Part shown: positions 51,795-61,430 of the stretch, in pieces
How the letters are laid out: every line of letters starts with the position of its first letter
How positions within the stretch are numbered: position 1 is the first letter of the stretch
Origin: Sphingobacterium multivorum
GTDB lineage: Bacteria > Bacteroidota > Bacteroidia > Sphingobacteriales > Sphingobacteriaceae
NCBI RefSeq assembly: GCF_039511225.1
Contig: NZ_CP154261.1
Location: 1,798,001 to 1,862,000, forward strand
Direction of reading: 5' to 3'
Length of the DNA: 64,000 nt
The notes under the pieces: model-generated
Seen by the model: the letters and a program-made list of their open reading frames with translations, nothing else
What the model was told of the DNA's origin: nothing
The model's database searches: none
Made by a program: the position numbers and the translations under genes

Positions 51795-52850
51795 ATGGAA
51801 AAAAGAGCCTTTCTAAAATCGGTTGCTTTAAGCCTGTTGTCTATTCCTGTATCGGGAATGGGATTGCCAACCGGAGACAAAAATGAATTGTACGGCCAAG
51901 CGGCTTTGCTTGCAACGAGGTTAAAATTGGGGGATACCATAGGTTTAATTACACCTGCAGGTGTATTGGATGAGGAAGAGTCCATTAGCATTGCACGTGA
52001 AATATTCGAGACACAGGGTTTTAAAGTAAAAGAGGGTAAACATATCCGCAGCCGCTATGGTAATTTGGCCGGTACCGATCAGGAGCGTATTGCCGACATA
52101 CACGATATGTTTGCAGATAAGACTGTCAAAGCGATTGTCTGTATCAGGGGCGGATCGGGTACTTCGCGCCTTTTAGATCGGCTAGATTATAAACTGATTT
52201 CCAATAACCCCAAAATTCTATTGGGTTATTCAGATATAACGGCGCTTATTTTGGCCTTGTATGCCAAGACAGGACTAGTTACATTTCACGGAGCAGTTGG
52301 TATCAGCACGTGGACTAAAAAACTTGCAGAGGCTTTCAAAGCCCAGTTTGTTGCCAATCAGCCAGCGATATTTGAGAACCCCAAGTTGAAGGGCGATACG
52401 ATTGTACAAACTAAAGACCGAATAGCAACAATTCATCCTGGCATAGTAGAAGGAATATTGCTGGGTGGGAATATGACCGTATTGACCGGATTATGTGGTT
52501 CGCCTTATCTGCCGGACTTTAAAGATAAAATTCTTTTTATTGAGGAGGTAGACGAGGATATGGAACGTATAGATCGGATGTTCTGCCAATTGAAAAATGC
52601 GGGTATATTAGGCGTAGTTAAGGGCTTTATTTTTGGCAAGTGCACCAATTGCAAACCATCGGCTGGGTATGGATCCGTAACACTTGATCAATTGTTCAGT
52701 GATTATATCAAACCTTTGAAAATTCCTGCGTATACAGGAGCGGTCATTGGGCATATTGCCGAACAGTTTATTTTACCCGTAGGTGCAAAAGTTCGTGTGG
52801 ATGCTTCTCTAGGAACAATTGCCTTAATGGAGCCTGCATTAAGAGATTAG
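51795..52850 (+). CDS. LD-carboxypeptidase (peptidase family S66)
   Basis: LD-carboxypeptidases remove the terminal D-Ala from murein tetrapeptides. The 351-residue protein has GDTIGLITPAG near the start, RGGSGTSRLLD and the nucleophile segment LGYSDITAL of the S66 Ser-His-Glu family. An N-terminal signal-like segment (KRAFLKSVALSLLSIPV) with a Tat-like KRAFLK suggests export, whereas E. coli LdcA is cytosolic. It lies between pyrC and a cytosolic M14 amidase gene, opposite an NlpC/P60 and dipeptide epimerase pair, which supports a murein peptide role. Confidence 0.92.
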   Translation: MEKRAFLKSVALSLLSIPVSGMGLPTGDKNELYGQAALLATRLKLGDTIGLITPAGVLDEEESISIAREIFETQGFKVKEGKHIRSRYGNLAGTDQERIADIHDMFADKTVKAIVCIRGGSGTSRLLDRLDYKLISNNPKILLGYSDITALILALYAKTGLVTFHGAVGISTWTKKLAEAFKAQFVANQPAIFENPKLKGDTIVQTKDRIATIHPGIVEGILLGGNMTVLTGLCGSPYLPDFKDKILFIEEVDEDMERIDRMFCQLKNAGILGVVKGFIFGKCTNCKPSAGYGSVTLDQLFSDYIKPLKIPAYTGAVIGHIAEQFILPVGAKVRVDASLGTIALMEPALRD

Positions 52851-52851
52851 T

Positions 52852-54255
52852 ATGAAATTAGTAAAGAATGATTTAATCAAAGCCTTTTCTTTGTATGAAG
52901 AAAGGGCTTTGATGCATAGAAGATTTAAACATGGCGATATATTACCGCTATTGGAAAATATCAGGAGCGCTGGGTACCTTGCTGTAACGGAAATTGGTCA
53001 ATCAAGTGAAGGCCGTTCGATCTATCGGTTACAATACGGTCAAGGGCCAATCAAAATACTTTTATGGTCACAAATGCACGGTGATGAGCCTACAGCGACA
53101 ATGGCATTATTTGATCTGTTTAATTTCTTTGGAGGTAAAGGTGATGGTTTTGATGCATATCGAAATGAGATAGCATCAAAATTGACCCTATATTTTATTC
53201 CGATGCTAAACCCAGATGGTACTGAGCGGTTTCAACGTAGGACGGCAATGGATGTGGATATGAACAGGGACGCTCGGGCTACTGCAACTGTAGAGGGAGC
53301 TCTATTGAAGGAGCAAGCCATGTTGTTAAAGCCTGATTTTGCCTTTAACCTGCACAACCAAAACAATTACTACAATATTCCTGGGACAAATACGCCAGTG
53401 GCAATTTCCTTGTTGGCCCCAGCTTATGATTATGCGCGGAATATCAATGCAACTCGGGCGGATGCTATGCGTGTAATTGTGGGAATAAATAAGATCCTTC
53501 AAGAGGTTGTACCCGATGCGGTCGCAAAGTATGACGATGAACATACACCACGTGGCTTTGGCGATAACTTTCAAAAATGGGGAGTTCGTACTGTTTTAAT
53601 TGAATCAGGAGCTTATGTAGGTGATAGCGAAAAAATGATAGTCAGAAAATGTAATTTCGTCGCATTGTTAAAAGCATTTGAGGAGATTGCTGACCAATCC
53701 TTTGAACAGTATTCGATTACCGATTACGATACGATTCCCTTTAATGATGAAAAGCTCCATGATGTGTTACTGAGAAATTTGACCATTGAGCAGGATGGAA
53801 CCCAAATTGTTGTTGATATTGCCATTCGGCAAAATGAAAAGACGATAGGATCTGACTATTGTGTAGTTGGGGTAATCGAGGATATTGGCGATCTGCAGGA
53901 TTTTTATGGTTACGTAGATATAGATGCTGCGGGATTGGCGTTTGCCCCGGCTAAGATTTACCTGGAGCCGTTTGCTTCCTTGGCAGATTTAGATGATACG
54001 ATCGTTATGGGTTTACTTAATAAGGGATACGCAGCTGTTATTATAGATAAAATTAATCCAGACGAACTTTTACATTGCTTTCCAATCAGGGTATTAACGA
54101 AGAAAAATGTTGACTTTTCACAACGATTAGTGTTGGGAAATGCAGCAGATTTTTTCCTTCATAGAAAAGGTAAAATCATGTACGCCTTAATAAATGGCTA
54201 TGTGATCGATTTGACAAAATCGCTGCAGAGGCACTATAAAAATCAGGTGCTTTAG
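52852..54255 (+). CDS. M14-family zinc carboxypeptidase (MpaA-like)
   Basis: This is a 467-residue zinc peptidase. The HxxE metal motif is MHGDEPTA (His76 and Glu79), the third ligand is probably the His in FNLHNQNNYYN, the substrate Arg/Asn region is NPDGTERFQ and DMNRDA, and the catalytic Glu is in VLIESGAYVGD. There is no signal peptide, so it should act in the cytoplasm. MpaA-type enzymes cut gamma-D-Glu-diaminopimelate in murein tripeptides. I infer that reaction here from context, and the C-terminal 180 residues have no assigned function. It starts 1 base after the LD-carboxypeptidase stop, so translation is coupled. Confidence 0.88.
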   Translation: MKLVKNDLIKAFSLYEERALMHRRFKHGDILPLLENIRSAGYLAVTEIGQSSEGRSIYRLQYGQGPIKILLWSQMHGDEPTATMALFDLFNFFGGKGDGFDAYRNEIASKLTLYFIPMLNPDGTERFQRRTAMDVDMNRDARATATVEGALLKEQAMLLKPDFAFNLHNQNNYYNIPGTNTPVAISLLAPAYDYARNINATRADAMRVIVGINKILQEVVPDAVAKYDDEHTPRGFGDNFQKWGVRTVLIESGAYVGDSEKMIVRKCNFVALLKAFEEIADQSFEQYSITDYDTIPFNDEKLHDVLLRNLTIEQDGTQIVVDIAIRQNEKTIGSDYCVVGVIEDIGDLQDFYGYVDIDAAGLAFAPAKIYLEPFASLADLDDTIVMGLLNKGYAAVIIDKINPDELLHCFPIRVLTKKNVDFSQRLVLGNAADFFLHRKGKIMYALINGYVIDLTKSLQRHYKNQVL

Positions 54256-54275
54256 AAATAAACAGTATACTATTT

Positions 54276-54317
54276 AAAAAGCAAAGGTCACAACATTTCT
54301 TGTGACCTTTACTTTTT
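54276..54317. terminator. Bidirectional terminator between the M14 and SusD genes
   Basis: AAAGGTCACAA, CATTTC, TTGTGACCTTT form a perfect 11-bp stem, extended by AAAAAG/CTTTTT after a C/A mismatch. It lies between convergent genes. Confidence 0.9.
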
Positions 54318-54324
54318 GAGACTG

Positions 54325-55794
54325 CTAGTAGCCAGTATTCTGTTGATTTGCAATAGCTGGATTTGCATTCATCTCATCCAATGAGATAGGAAGGATGGTT
54401 TTAAAGAAGGTTCTATCAATTGTTTTTTGTCTATTCGTTGTACTGATATTGCCCAAATCATCATCAAAAGTTATTGATTTGTTCCAACGCATCATATCAA
54501 AGAAACGATGACCTTCCCCAAGGAGTTCTTTACTTCTCTCATCGGCGATCATGTCTAAAGTGATCGTACCTGATGTTGCGGCATCCAATTTTGGTGAGCG
54601 CTGGCGTATTGCATTGAGGTAGTTTGCTGCAAGAGCTTTATCAGGCGACGGTTTTAACAATGCGGCTTCAGCAGCGATAAGATATACCTCGGATAACCGG
54701 ATGACCTTAATATTGACAGCGGTGCTATTTGCAGCAGAATTTTTATCACCAGAAAGCGTTGTACTACCGCTGTATTTGTAGACTGCACCTAAATGTGTGG
54801 TACCGACCTCATCATAAGCCATAACTCCCCACCTAACGTCTGTGTCATCTTTCTTAAGTTTAGCCAAGAAAGGGTCGGCGGCTACAAAGTTCCCCAATAT
54901 GGCTGTACTGCCATGTCCTTTCCGGCGAAACATAGCCCCCAATGAACTTGTTCCGGCGTCAGCCTCGTTCGGATAGACGCCCAATTCTAAGATAGATTCA
55001 GTTCCAAACATACCTGTCCAGGATTTTACCCAATTTTCATTGCTATATAATGTGTAAACTTTGGAGTCTATTACTTCTTGAGCGGATTTTAGCGCGTTTT
55101 CATAATCGTTCATGTAAAGGTACACGCGAGCTTGAAGCGCTTTATTGGCGAAAAAGTTAAAATACCCATCCGATTTAGATTTTGGCAAAATGCTTTCCGC
55201 ATCCTTTAGATCCTGTACAATTTGTTTGTAGTTTTCTTCAACAGAAATGCGTTTTTCCTGCGTACTATATTCGAGGACTTTTGTCACATTAGGAATACCA
55301 AGGGAAGATTTATCCATATTGTAGGGTTTTCCATATAGCCTCACAAGATCAAAATTGATGAGGGCTCTTGCGGTCAATGCTTGTCCTTTGTAGGTATTAA
55401 AATTCTCGGTTGAACCGGCAGCGACTAGTTTATCGATATTCGTCAAAAGATTATTAATCTGTACAAGTGTATGAAATCCTTGTGTCCAGATACCTGAGTA
55501 AGGATTAGAAGAGGCTGAATGATTAAAAACATAAAGATAATCATAACCGCGACCCTGAGATGCTATCGTAAAGTCTCCTCCTTTAGCATCAGCGTAGAGC
55601 GGGAAATTTCGTCCGTAGTAGGCGACGTTTGCCATTTTACTCATTAACCCATTGATGATAACTTTTGCGTCGGCAGCAGTTTGGATAGAGGAATTAGAGT
55701 CACCCATATTAGTCGGTGTGACATCCAGAAAGTTGCTACAAGAGCTGATTGCTAATGATATTGTTATGCACGAGGCAATAAAAAGCTTTTTCAT
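54325..55794 (-). CDS. SusD-family surface lipoprotein
   Basis: The 489-residue protein is a RagB/SusD lid that captures substrate and closes over its SusC partner. The start ATG at 55794 gives the lipoprotein signal MKKLFIASCITISLAISS then C. The upstream frame to 55878 overlaps the susC end and is rejected. SusD landmarks include the TPR-like helices (KGQALTARALINFDLVRLYG, about 140-160) and the C-terminal IRQRSPKLDAATSG...DERSKELLGEGHRFFDMMRW. It is 16 bases downstream of susC, and this pair follows a dipeptide epimerase gene, so a peptide substrate is likely. Confidence 0.93.
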   Translation of the reverse strand: MKKLFIASCITISLAISSCSNFLDVTPTNMGDSNSSIQTAADAKVIINGLMSKMANVAYYGRNFPLYADAKGGDFTIASQGRGYDYLYVFNHSASSNPYSGIWTQGFHTLVQINNLLTNIDKLVAAGSTENFNTYKGQALTARALINFDLVRLYGKPYNMDKSSLGIPNVTKVLEYSTQEKRISVEENYKQIVQDLKDAESILPKSKSDGYFNFFANKALQARVYLYMNDYENALKSAQEVIDSKVYTLYSNENWVKSWTGMFGTESILELGVYPNEADAGTSSLGAMFRRKGHGSTAILGNFVAADPFLAKLKKDDTDVRWGVMAYDEVGTTHLGAVYKYSGSTTLSGDKNSAANSTAVNIKVIRLSEVYLIAAEAALLKPSPDKALAANYLNAIRQRSPKLDAATSGTITLDMIADERSKELLGEGHRFFDMMRWNKSITFDDDLGNISTTNRQKTIDRTFFKTILPISLDEMNANPAIANQQNTGY

Positions 55795-55810
55795 AATACT
55801 GTTTTTTTTA

Positions 55811-58800
55811 TTAAAAACTAAATTCGACACCAAAAGTATATGTTTTTGCCAATGGTGTTTCCCAACCGCGCGTACCAAACTGGTTGACTTCCGGATCCAT
55901 ATACTTATATTTCGAAACAGTCAGCAAATTGCTTCCATTGAAAAATACTCTTGCATTGGAAATGCCGGCCCGTTTTAAAAACTCATTTGGTAATCTATAG
56001 CTCAACGAAATGTTTTTTAATCTAAGATAGGATGCGTCAAATAGCTGCCTGCTACTGATTTGGTTAACATCTTCCAGATCTCTTCCCGTTACCATTGGGT
56101 AAGATCCTCCGGTATTTGATGGTGACCAGCTGTTTTCCGTAAAATAAGCCGCATGAATTCGCTCCCAATAATAGCCATCGTCGGCAACATCTTTGGATGT
56201 AGCGTCATAAAGTTTACCACCTATTTTATAAGCGAAATTCAGTCCTAGTGAAAAGTTTTTGTAGTCAACATCAGAGTTTATACCTCCATATAGCTTAGGA
56301 TTTGCATTTCCGATGATGGTCTGTTTCGCCTTTTTGTAATCATAACTCGCCGCCTTTCCATTAAATATAAAGTCGCCATTAGTGCCATCATTTGTATACC
56401 AGACATTTTTGCCATTGGTTTGATCGGTACCAGCCCATTCCAAACCAAAGAATGATAAGGATGACTCTCCTTCACGGTAAATAAATCGGGCTCTATCGTC
56501 TCCCCCTGTGGGATCGAACCAAACGATATCCCGTCCACCATATAATTTTGTAATTTTGGATCTGATGATTGCGGCATTTGCACTTAATGTCCATTTCCAA
56601 TTTTCGTTTTTAACGATATCTGAACCTAATTCAATCTCGATCCCTTCATTGTTCATTTCACCAACATTTCGCAGTATGGAGCCGAAACCAGTTATTGTGG
56701 ATATCGGAACGTTCTGTAGTAGGTCCTTCGAGTCTCTGTTAAAATATTCAATAGTACCAAATAGTCTGTTGCGGAACAGGCCAAATTCTAAGGCGACGTT
56801 TGTGGAGTAATTTTTCTCCCAAGCGACGTCCGGATTGCCTAGATTATTTAGACCACCACCTGGCTGCGTCATGTATTTGTTGGAATAGCTTGTCAGATTT
56901 CTCCAGGCAAAAAGATCGGTCGGTAATGTTCCATTTACGCCATACGAACCTCTAATTCTGAGGTTATTGATTTCCTCAATCCCTTTAATAAAAGATTCTT
57001 TTGCCAGATTCCAGGAGCCGGCTAAAGACCAAAAATTACCCCAACGAGGACCTGGTGCTAAGCGTGATGAACCGTCCCTTCTAAAGGATGCTGATGCAAA
57101 ATAGCGTTCATCATAATTGTACTCGGCCCGCGATAGTACAGACATCATATTATTGCCCCAAGAATAAGCCGATGCATCCAATATACCTGCAGTGGCGACC
57201 GTATGAAGGGAAGAGGATGGTAGATCTTTACCCGTGGCACGGATAAAATCCGTTGTATTTTTTTCAGCCTCGAAGCCTGCTAACAACCCGATATGATGTA
57301 AGCCGAAGCTTTTGTTGTAATTGGCGGTTGTGGATGATACCAATTTCTCAATGGACGTAGAAACCTCGGTAACACGTCCATTATCTGCCATTCCGTTATA
57401 ATGTTTCGCACTATAGTAAATATGATCTTTGACCTCTGTTCTGTCATAGGAGAAAATAGTCTTCAAGGTAAGTTCAGGCAATAACTTCAATGATAGAGAT
57501 TCTATCGCTGATAATTTGCTCGTTTTCGAAGAGTTTTCCCATTCTTTATTGTAGTATAAAGGATTGTAAGCAAGACTACCGTAGCGAGCCGTATATTCCT
57601 TACCAGTTTTATAATCCGTTGGCCAATACATCTGCCACAATAAATTACTGGTTTGATACAGGTAATTTGTTCCTGTATTTCGGGTGTCATTCATTCCAAT
57701 AAGCTTGTTTTTGGCGTAGTTGACATTTGATCCAAATTCAAGATATTTTCCAATCTTTTGCGTCAAATTGATCCGGCCATTAATTCTGTCAAAATTATTC
57801 TCGATCACCCTACTTTTGTCCTGCGTATAGCCTAAGGAAGCATAATAATTGGTTTTTTCAGTTGCTCCACTTACCGAAATATCGTTACTGTTGAATATTC
57901 CCGTTCTGAATAAAGCATTGTTCCAGTCATAATATTGACCATCTCTATTCACGACACCATCAGTTTTTCCTGAGATATGTACGTTCTCCCATTGGGTGGT
58001 TCCATCCGTACTGAATTGATAACCATGAATACCAAAACCATAAGAAGAAGTTGGCTTACCATAATTTGCCGAATTTGGATTCCAGTCCAAGGAATTTAAG
58101 CGGAATAAAGTATTTTTATTCGCCTGTTCAGCGGTTTGACCAGCTGCTATTCTAGAATCATATAAAACGCTATACAGCATGTTGATTTGATCCTGTACGG
58201 AAGCAGGTTCATTATTTTTTGTTGCCCAGGAAGGGCTAATGCCAATAGAAGACTTGACATTGATCTTTGGATCTCCATTTTTACCCCTTTTGGTGGTGAT
58301 GATGATGACGCCATTTGCGGCCCGGGATCCATAAAGAGAAGAGGCAGCGGCATCCTTAAGCACAGAGATTGATTCAATATCACTCGGATTTAACGTGCTC
58401 ATGACATTGTTTGTATTAACAATGTAATCGCCCATTTGTCCGACACTACCCGAAATGACTGGAACACCGTCAATAACATATAATGGCTCATTCGATGCGT
58501 TCATGGAGCCTATGCCCCGAATACGAACCGCCGAAGTAGCCCCCGCTTGCCCCGATCCATTTGACATTTGTAGGCCCGCGACACGACCGGTAAGTGCTTT
58601 TTCAAAAGAGGTGACAGGTTGTTTATCAATGGCATCTGATTTTATTTGTGCCGCCGAACCAGTATAGGTGCTTTTTTTAGCCGTTCCATAAGCAATAACA
58701 ATGACTTCGTCCAGTGCCTTTTCATCACCTTTAAGTGAAATACTTATAGTTTTGCGGCCATTGACCTGCACTTCTTGTGGGCTATAACCTACGGCAGATA

Positions 58801-59017
58801 TACTCAATGTTGCATCGGGGTTTGCGCTTAGGGTAAAAAGGCCATTTTCGTTTGTCGATGTCCCTTGATTAGCGCCTTTTACATTAATCGTAACTCCGCT
58901 AATTGGTTTTCCGTTGCTGTCTGTTATTTTACCAGCAATTTGGATCTGTTGTGCATATAAAGACTGCATCGAACTACAGGCTATGAGACACAACGTTGTG
59001 AGCACATGTTGTTTCAT
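55811..59017 (-). CDS. SusC-family TonB-dependent transporter
   Basis: This 1068-residue outer-membrane transporter pairs with SusD. The order is signal peptide (ending SLYAQ, about 1-22), carboxypeptidase-like regulatory domain (about 26-105, GKPISGVTINVKGANQGTST), plug with YGSRAANGVIIITTKRG (the SusC signature, about 225-245), then the barrel ending EFSF. It lacks an STN domain, so it does not signal through FecR. It sits downstream of NlpC/P60 and epimerase genes with a 122-base gap holding a strong hairpin, so it may be partly uncoupled from them. Confidence 0.95.
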   Translation of the reverse strand: MKQHVLTTLCLIACSSMQSLYAQQIQIAGKITDSNGKPISGVTINVKGANQGTSTNENGLFTLSANPDATLSISAVGYSPQEVQVNGRKTISISLKGDEKALDEVIVIAYGTAKKSTYTGSAAQIKSDAIDKQPVTSFEKALTGRVAGLQMSNGSGQAGATSAVRIRGIGSMNASNEPLYVIDGVPVISGSVGQMGDYIVNTNNVMSTLNPSDIESISVLKDAAASSLYGSRAANGVIIITTKRGKNGDPKINVKSSIGISPSWATKNNEPASVQDQINMLYSVLYDSRIAAGQTAEQANKNTLFRLNSLDWNPNSANYGKPTSSYGFGIHGYQFSTDGTTQWENVHISGKTDGVVNRDGQYYDWNNALFRTGIFNSNDISVSGATEKTNYYASLGYTQDKSRVIENNFDRINGRINLTQKIGKYLEFGSNVNYAKNKLIGMNDTRNTGTNYLYQTSNLLWQMYWPTDYKTGKEYTARYGSLAYNPLYYNKEWENSSKTSKLSAIESLSLKLLPELTLKTIFSYDRTEVKDHIYYSAKHYNGMADNGRVTEVSTSIEKLVSSTTANYNKSFGLHHIGLLAGFEAEKNTTDFIRATGKDLPSSSLHTVATAGILDASAYSWGNNMMSVLSRAEYNYDERYFASASFRRDGSSRLAPGPRWGNFWSLAGSWNLAKESFIKGIEEINNLRIRGSYGVNGTLPTDLFAWRNLTSYSNKYMTQPGGGLNNLGNPDVAWEKNYSTNVALEFGLFRNRLFGTIEYFNRDSKDLLQNVPISTITGFGSILRNVGEMNNEGIEIELGSDIVKNENWKWTLSANAAIIRSKITKLYGGRDIVWFDPTGGDDRARFIYREGESSLSFFGLEWAGTDQTNGKNVWYTNDGTNGDFIFNGKAASYDYKKAKQTIIGNANPKLYGGINSDVDYKNFSLGLNFAYKIGGKLYDATSKDVADDGYYWERIHAAYFTENSWSPSNTGGSYPMVTGRDLEDVNQISSRQLFDASYLRLKNISLSYRLPNEFLKRAGISNARVFFNGSNLLTVSKYKYMDPEVNQFGTRGWETPLAKTYTFGVEFSF

Positions 59018-59090
59018 AAAAGTGTGAATTGATTAATTTAGTTGTTAATATTTTGGTGCTGTCGAGTGTTGGTCAAACTTGCGATAGCAA

Positions 59091-59132
59091 TTCAGTGCAA
59101 TCTTTTCTTTAAGAAAAAAACATTGCACTGAA
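59091..59132. other. Strong hairpin between the epimerase and SusC genes
   Basis: TTCAGTGCAAT and ATTGCACTGAA form a perfect 11-bp stem, and the loop contains TTTTCTT/AAGAAAA, which can extend it. No T run follows on the minus strand. Possible roles are an RNA processing or stabilising element that sets higher susCD levels, or a weak terminator. Confidence 0.55.
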
Positions 59133-59139
59133 TATAGGG

Positions 59140-60201
59140 TTATTTTCTTACAATTCCAATTCCCGGACGGTCGGGGAGAAGGCAACTGCCATTTACCACG
59201 GTCATGCCGTCGTATATATCATTTCCGATTAATAAAGCACCATCTAGATCTGCCCAGTCTGTTAATGGTGCAAGTTGTGCAGCGGCACTAATAGCGCAGG
59301 AAGTTTCGGTCATACAGCCGATCATGACTTTCATTTCCAGCGAACGGGCAAGTTCTGCCATTCGCTTCGCTTCGCGCATGCCCGTGCATTTCATCAATTT
59401 AATGTTAATACCCGAATAAACCCCCTTTAAACCCGGTACATCGACCAATCGTTGGCATCCTTCGTCGGCGATTGTGGGAATTGGGCTATGTTCTGTCAAC
59501 CAGGCATTGTCATCGATCTGTTCTTTAGGCATAGGCTGTTCTAAGAAAGAAACATTTCTTTCTGCAAGCCAATGCGCCATCTCCAAGGCTTCTTCACGTG
59601 TTTTCCAACCCTGGTTCACATCGGCACATAACGGTCGATCGGTAACCTGACGGATGGTATCAATAATCATTTTGTCGGTGTCGAGCCCCAGTTTCACCTT
59701 TAAAATTTTAAACTGATCAGCCTCGGCGACTTTTGTGCGGATCATTTCTTCTGTATCGATCCCAATGGTATAGGATGTTGGTGGAATAAGATCAGGATTC
59801 AATCCCCATATCTTATAATAAGGCTGGTTCATGATTTTGCCGAGGATATCATGGAGGGCGATATCAATGGAAGCTTTAGCGGCGGTATTTTTCACGGCGA
59901 GCTGATCAATATAATGCAGGATTTCTTCGGTTTGAAAAGGTGAGTTAAAACCTGTGAGATCAATTTGATTCAAAAACGAAATGACGCTATCCTGCGACTC
60001 GCCAAGGTAGGGGGGCATACTTGCTTCACCATAACCTATAATGCCATCATACTCCAATTCGGTCAAAACAACCGGTGTTGTGCTTCGGCTAAAGGAAGCT
60101 ACCGTAAAGATGTGGCGCAATGTTAACGTGTAAGGTCGAAACCTTAATTTAAAGGGCCCAAAATCTTTACTGATCCATTCAGATTGATTACTCATCGCCA
60201 T
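59140..60201 (-). CDS. Dipeptide epimerase (L-Ala-D/L-Glu epimerase family)
   Basis: This is a 353-residue enolase-superfamily enzyme. The general acid/base lysines are in KILKVKLG and INIKLMKC. The metal ligands are in CADVNQGW, FLEQPMPKEQ and IADEGCQ. YGEASMPPYLGE at about residues 58-69 is typical of dipeptide epimerases. Murein-derived L-Ala-D-Glu is the usual substrate, and it is converted to L-Ala-L-Glu for further use. The start ATG (60201) lies right against the NlpC/P60 stop codon (60204), so the two are translated together. The upstream NlpC/P60 enzyme would release exactly this dipeptide. Confidence 0.9.
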   Translation of the reverse strand: MAMSNQSEWISKDFGPFKLRFRPYTLTLRHIFTVASFSRSTTPVVLTELEYDGIIGYGEASMPPYLGESQDSVISFLNQIDLTGFNSPFQTEEILHYIDQLAVKNTAAKASIDIALHDILGKIMNQPYYKIWGLNPDLIPPTSYTIGIDTEEMIRTKVAEADQFKILKVKLGLDTDKMIIDTIRQVTDRPLCADVNQGWKTREEALEMAHWLAERNVSFLEQPMPKEQIDDNAWLTEHSPIPTIADEGCQRLVDVPGLKGVYSGINIKLMKCTGMREAKRMAELARSLEMKVMIGCMTETSCAISAAAQLAPLTDWADLDGALLIGNDIYDGMTVVNGSCLLPDRPGIGIVRK

Positions 60202-60203
60202 GT

Positions 60204-61430
60204 TTATTTGTTGCTGTAATAATTGTTTTCAACGACTTTCTGTATTGCACTATCGTGTGCACCGAGGTAACGGCGTGCAGCCACTACGGTACGCGTTTGA
60301 AAATCATCGTAGTTTGCGGCATCCTTTAGCATGCTGTTGATCCGAACCAAGCCTGCAGCATGAATAAAGGTTCCATTGCCAATATAGAGTGCAACATGTG
60401 TTACACGCGCATTAGGATTGCTATTTTTGCCCGCCGCGAAGAATAATAAGTCTGCGGGTTTTAGATTTTTGAGTGCTTTCTCAGGGTCGAAATGCCCTTC
60501 TTGATCTAAAATATCGATTTTTTCACCTGCAAGTACTTGTTGCGATGCATCTCTCGGAATTACAAAGCCGTTCATAAAGAAGCTAGTTTTGGTAAAGCCG
60601 CTGCAGTCTACACCTTTCACCGATGTCCCTCCCCATAAATAGGGCAGACCTAACATTGTTTTTGCACTGGCAATAATATTTTCCGCCGTAGGTTGGCGTG
60701 TTTCAAACCAATTTTTTAAGGTTAGACTTTCTGATTTTTTAATATAACCTGAACGTCCATCGGGATAGGCAATTTCATAAAAATTGCCTTTCTGTCCTTT
60801 TAACTGAAGAATGTCTCCATAAACGAGATCAGACACCCGCTGGCTTTTTTCATTGGGTTCAGAATATGATTTTCCAAATTCAGCTGTATAAATCACTTTT
60901 TCTGCTTGTCGCCAATTGGCCAACATGGTCTTGTCCATGGCTTCGATGGATGAACTGGGGACCCAAGCGATATAGCCGTCGGGTGTACGAACACGGTAGT
61001 CGCCGCTCTTTTTTTGCAGAAGGTCAACTTGTGTTCCGAGTAAAACCTGGCTAGTCAGCTCCGCAGCATTATCTGGAAATGTGCGCATGTTTGCAACAGA
61101 GAGTCTGATGACTCCAGTAGTTTTTTCACCTACACTTGCATCGGGCAGCAGTTGTACTTGAATATTGGCTGATATATCTTTTGCCTTTTGTTCCAAAACG
61201 AACTTAGCATCTTTTTCAGTTGTTTCAAGCACGTATTGGTTCTGTGCTATATCCGCTTTCTGGATGGCCACGATCTTGGTTCTTTTATCGGGCGCAAATT
61301 CACGTTTTACGTTTTCTTGCAACTCTTTGATCTTGAAATAAGTCGTGGAATCCAGCTGCTGAGCCTGACCGCTTTCAACACCTATAAGGCTTGCATAAGC
61401 TAAAATAGCGAATTTAAGAGTGTTTTTCAT
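60204..61430 (-). CDS. NlpC/P60 peptidase with two SH3 domains (YkfC-like)
   Basis: This 408-residue secreted cysteine peptidase has a signal peptide (about 1-23, ending GQAQ). Two bacterial SH3-type regions follow (about 125-180 and 185-240, DYRVRTPDGYIAWVP and NFYEIAYPDGRSGYI), then the NlpC/P60 domain. The catalytic Cys276 is in VDCSGFTK, and His345 is in VTHVALYIGNG, followed by the third polar residue (IHAAG). YkfC-type enzymes split L-Ala-D-Glu from murein peptides. Translational coupling to a dipeptide epimerase gene supports that reaction. It is the first gene of the minus-strand cluster. I see no clear promoter in the 61431-61852 spacer on this strand. Confidence 0.92.
   Translation of the reverse strand: MKNTLKFAILAYASLIGVESGQAQQLDSTTYFKIKELQENVKREFAPDKRTKIVAIQKADIAQNQYVLETTEKDAKFVLEQKAKDISANIQVQLLPDASVGEKTTGVIRLSVANMRTFPDNAAELTSQVLLGTQVDLLQKKSGDYRVRTPDGYIAWVPSSSIEAMDKTMLANWRQAEKVIYTAEFGKSYSEPNEKSQRVSDLVYGDILQLKGQKGNFYEIAYPDGRSGYIKKSESLTLKNWFETRQPTAENIIASAKTMLGLPYLWGGTSVKGVDCSGFTKTSFFMNGFVIPRDASQQVLAGEKIDILDQEGHFDPEKALKNLKPADLLFFAAGKNSNPNARVTHVALYIGNGTFIHAAGLVRINSMLKDAANYDDFQTRTVVAARRYLGAHDSAIQKVVENNYYSNK

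Noticed and set aside
55795..55878. Longer N-terminus for SusD
   Set aside because: It would overlap the susC end and bury the lipoprotein signal. The ATG at 55794 puts the signal at the N-terminus.
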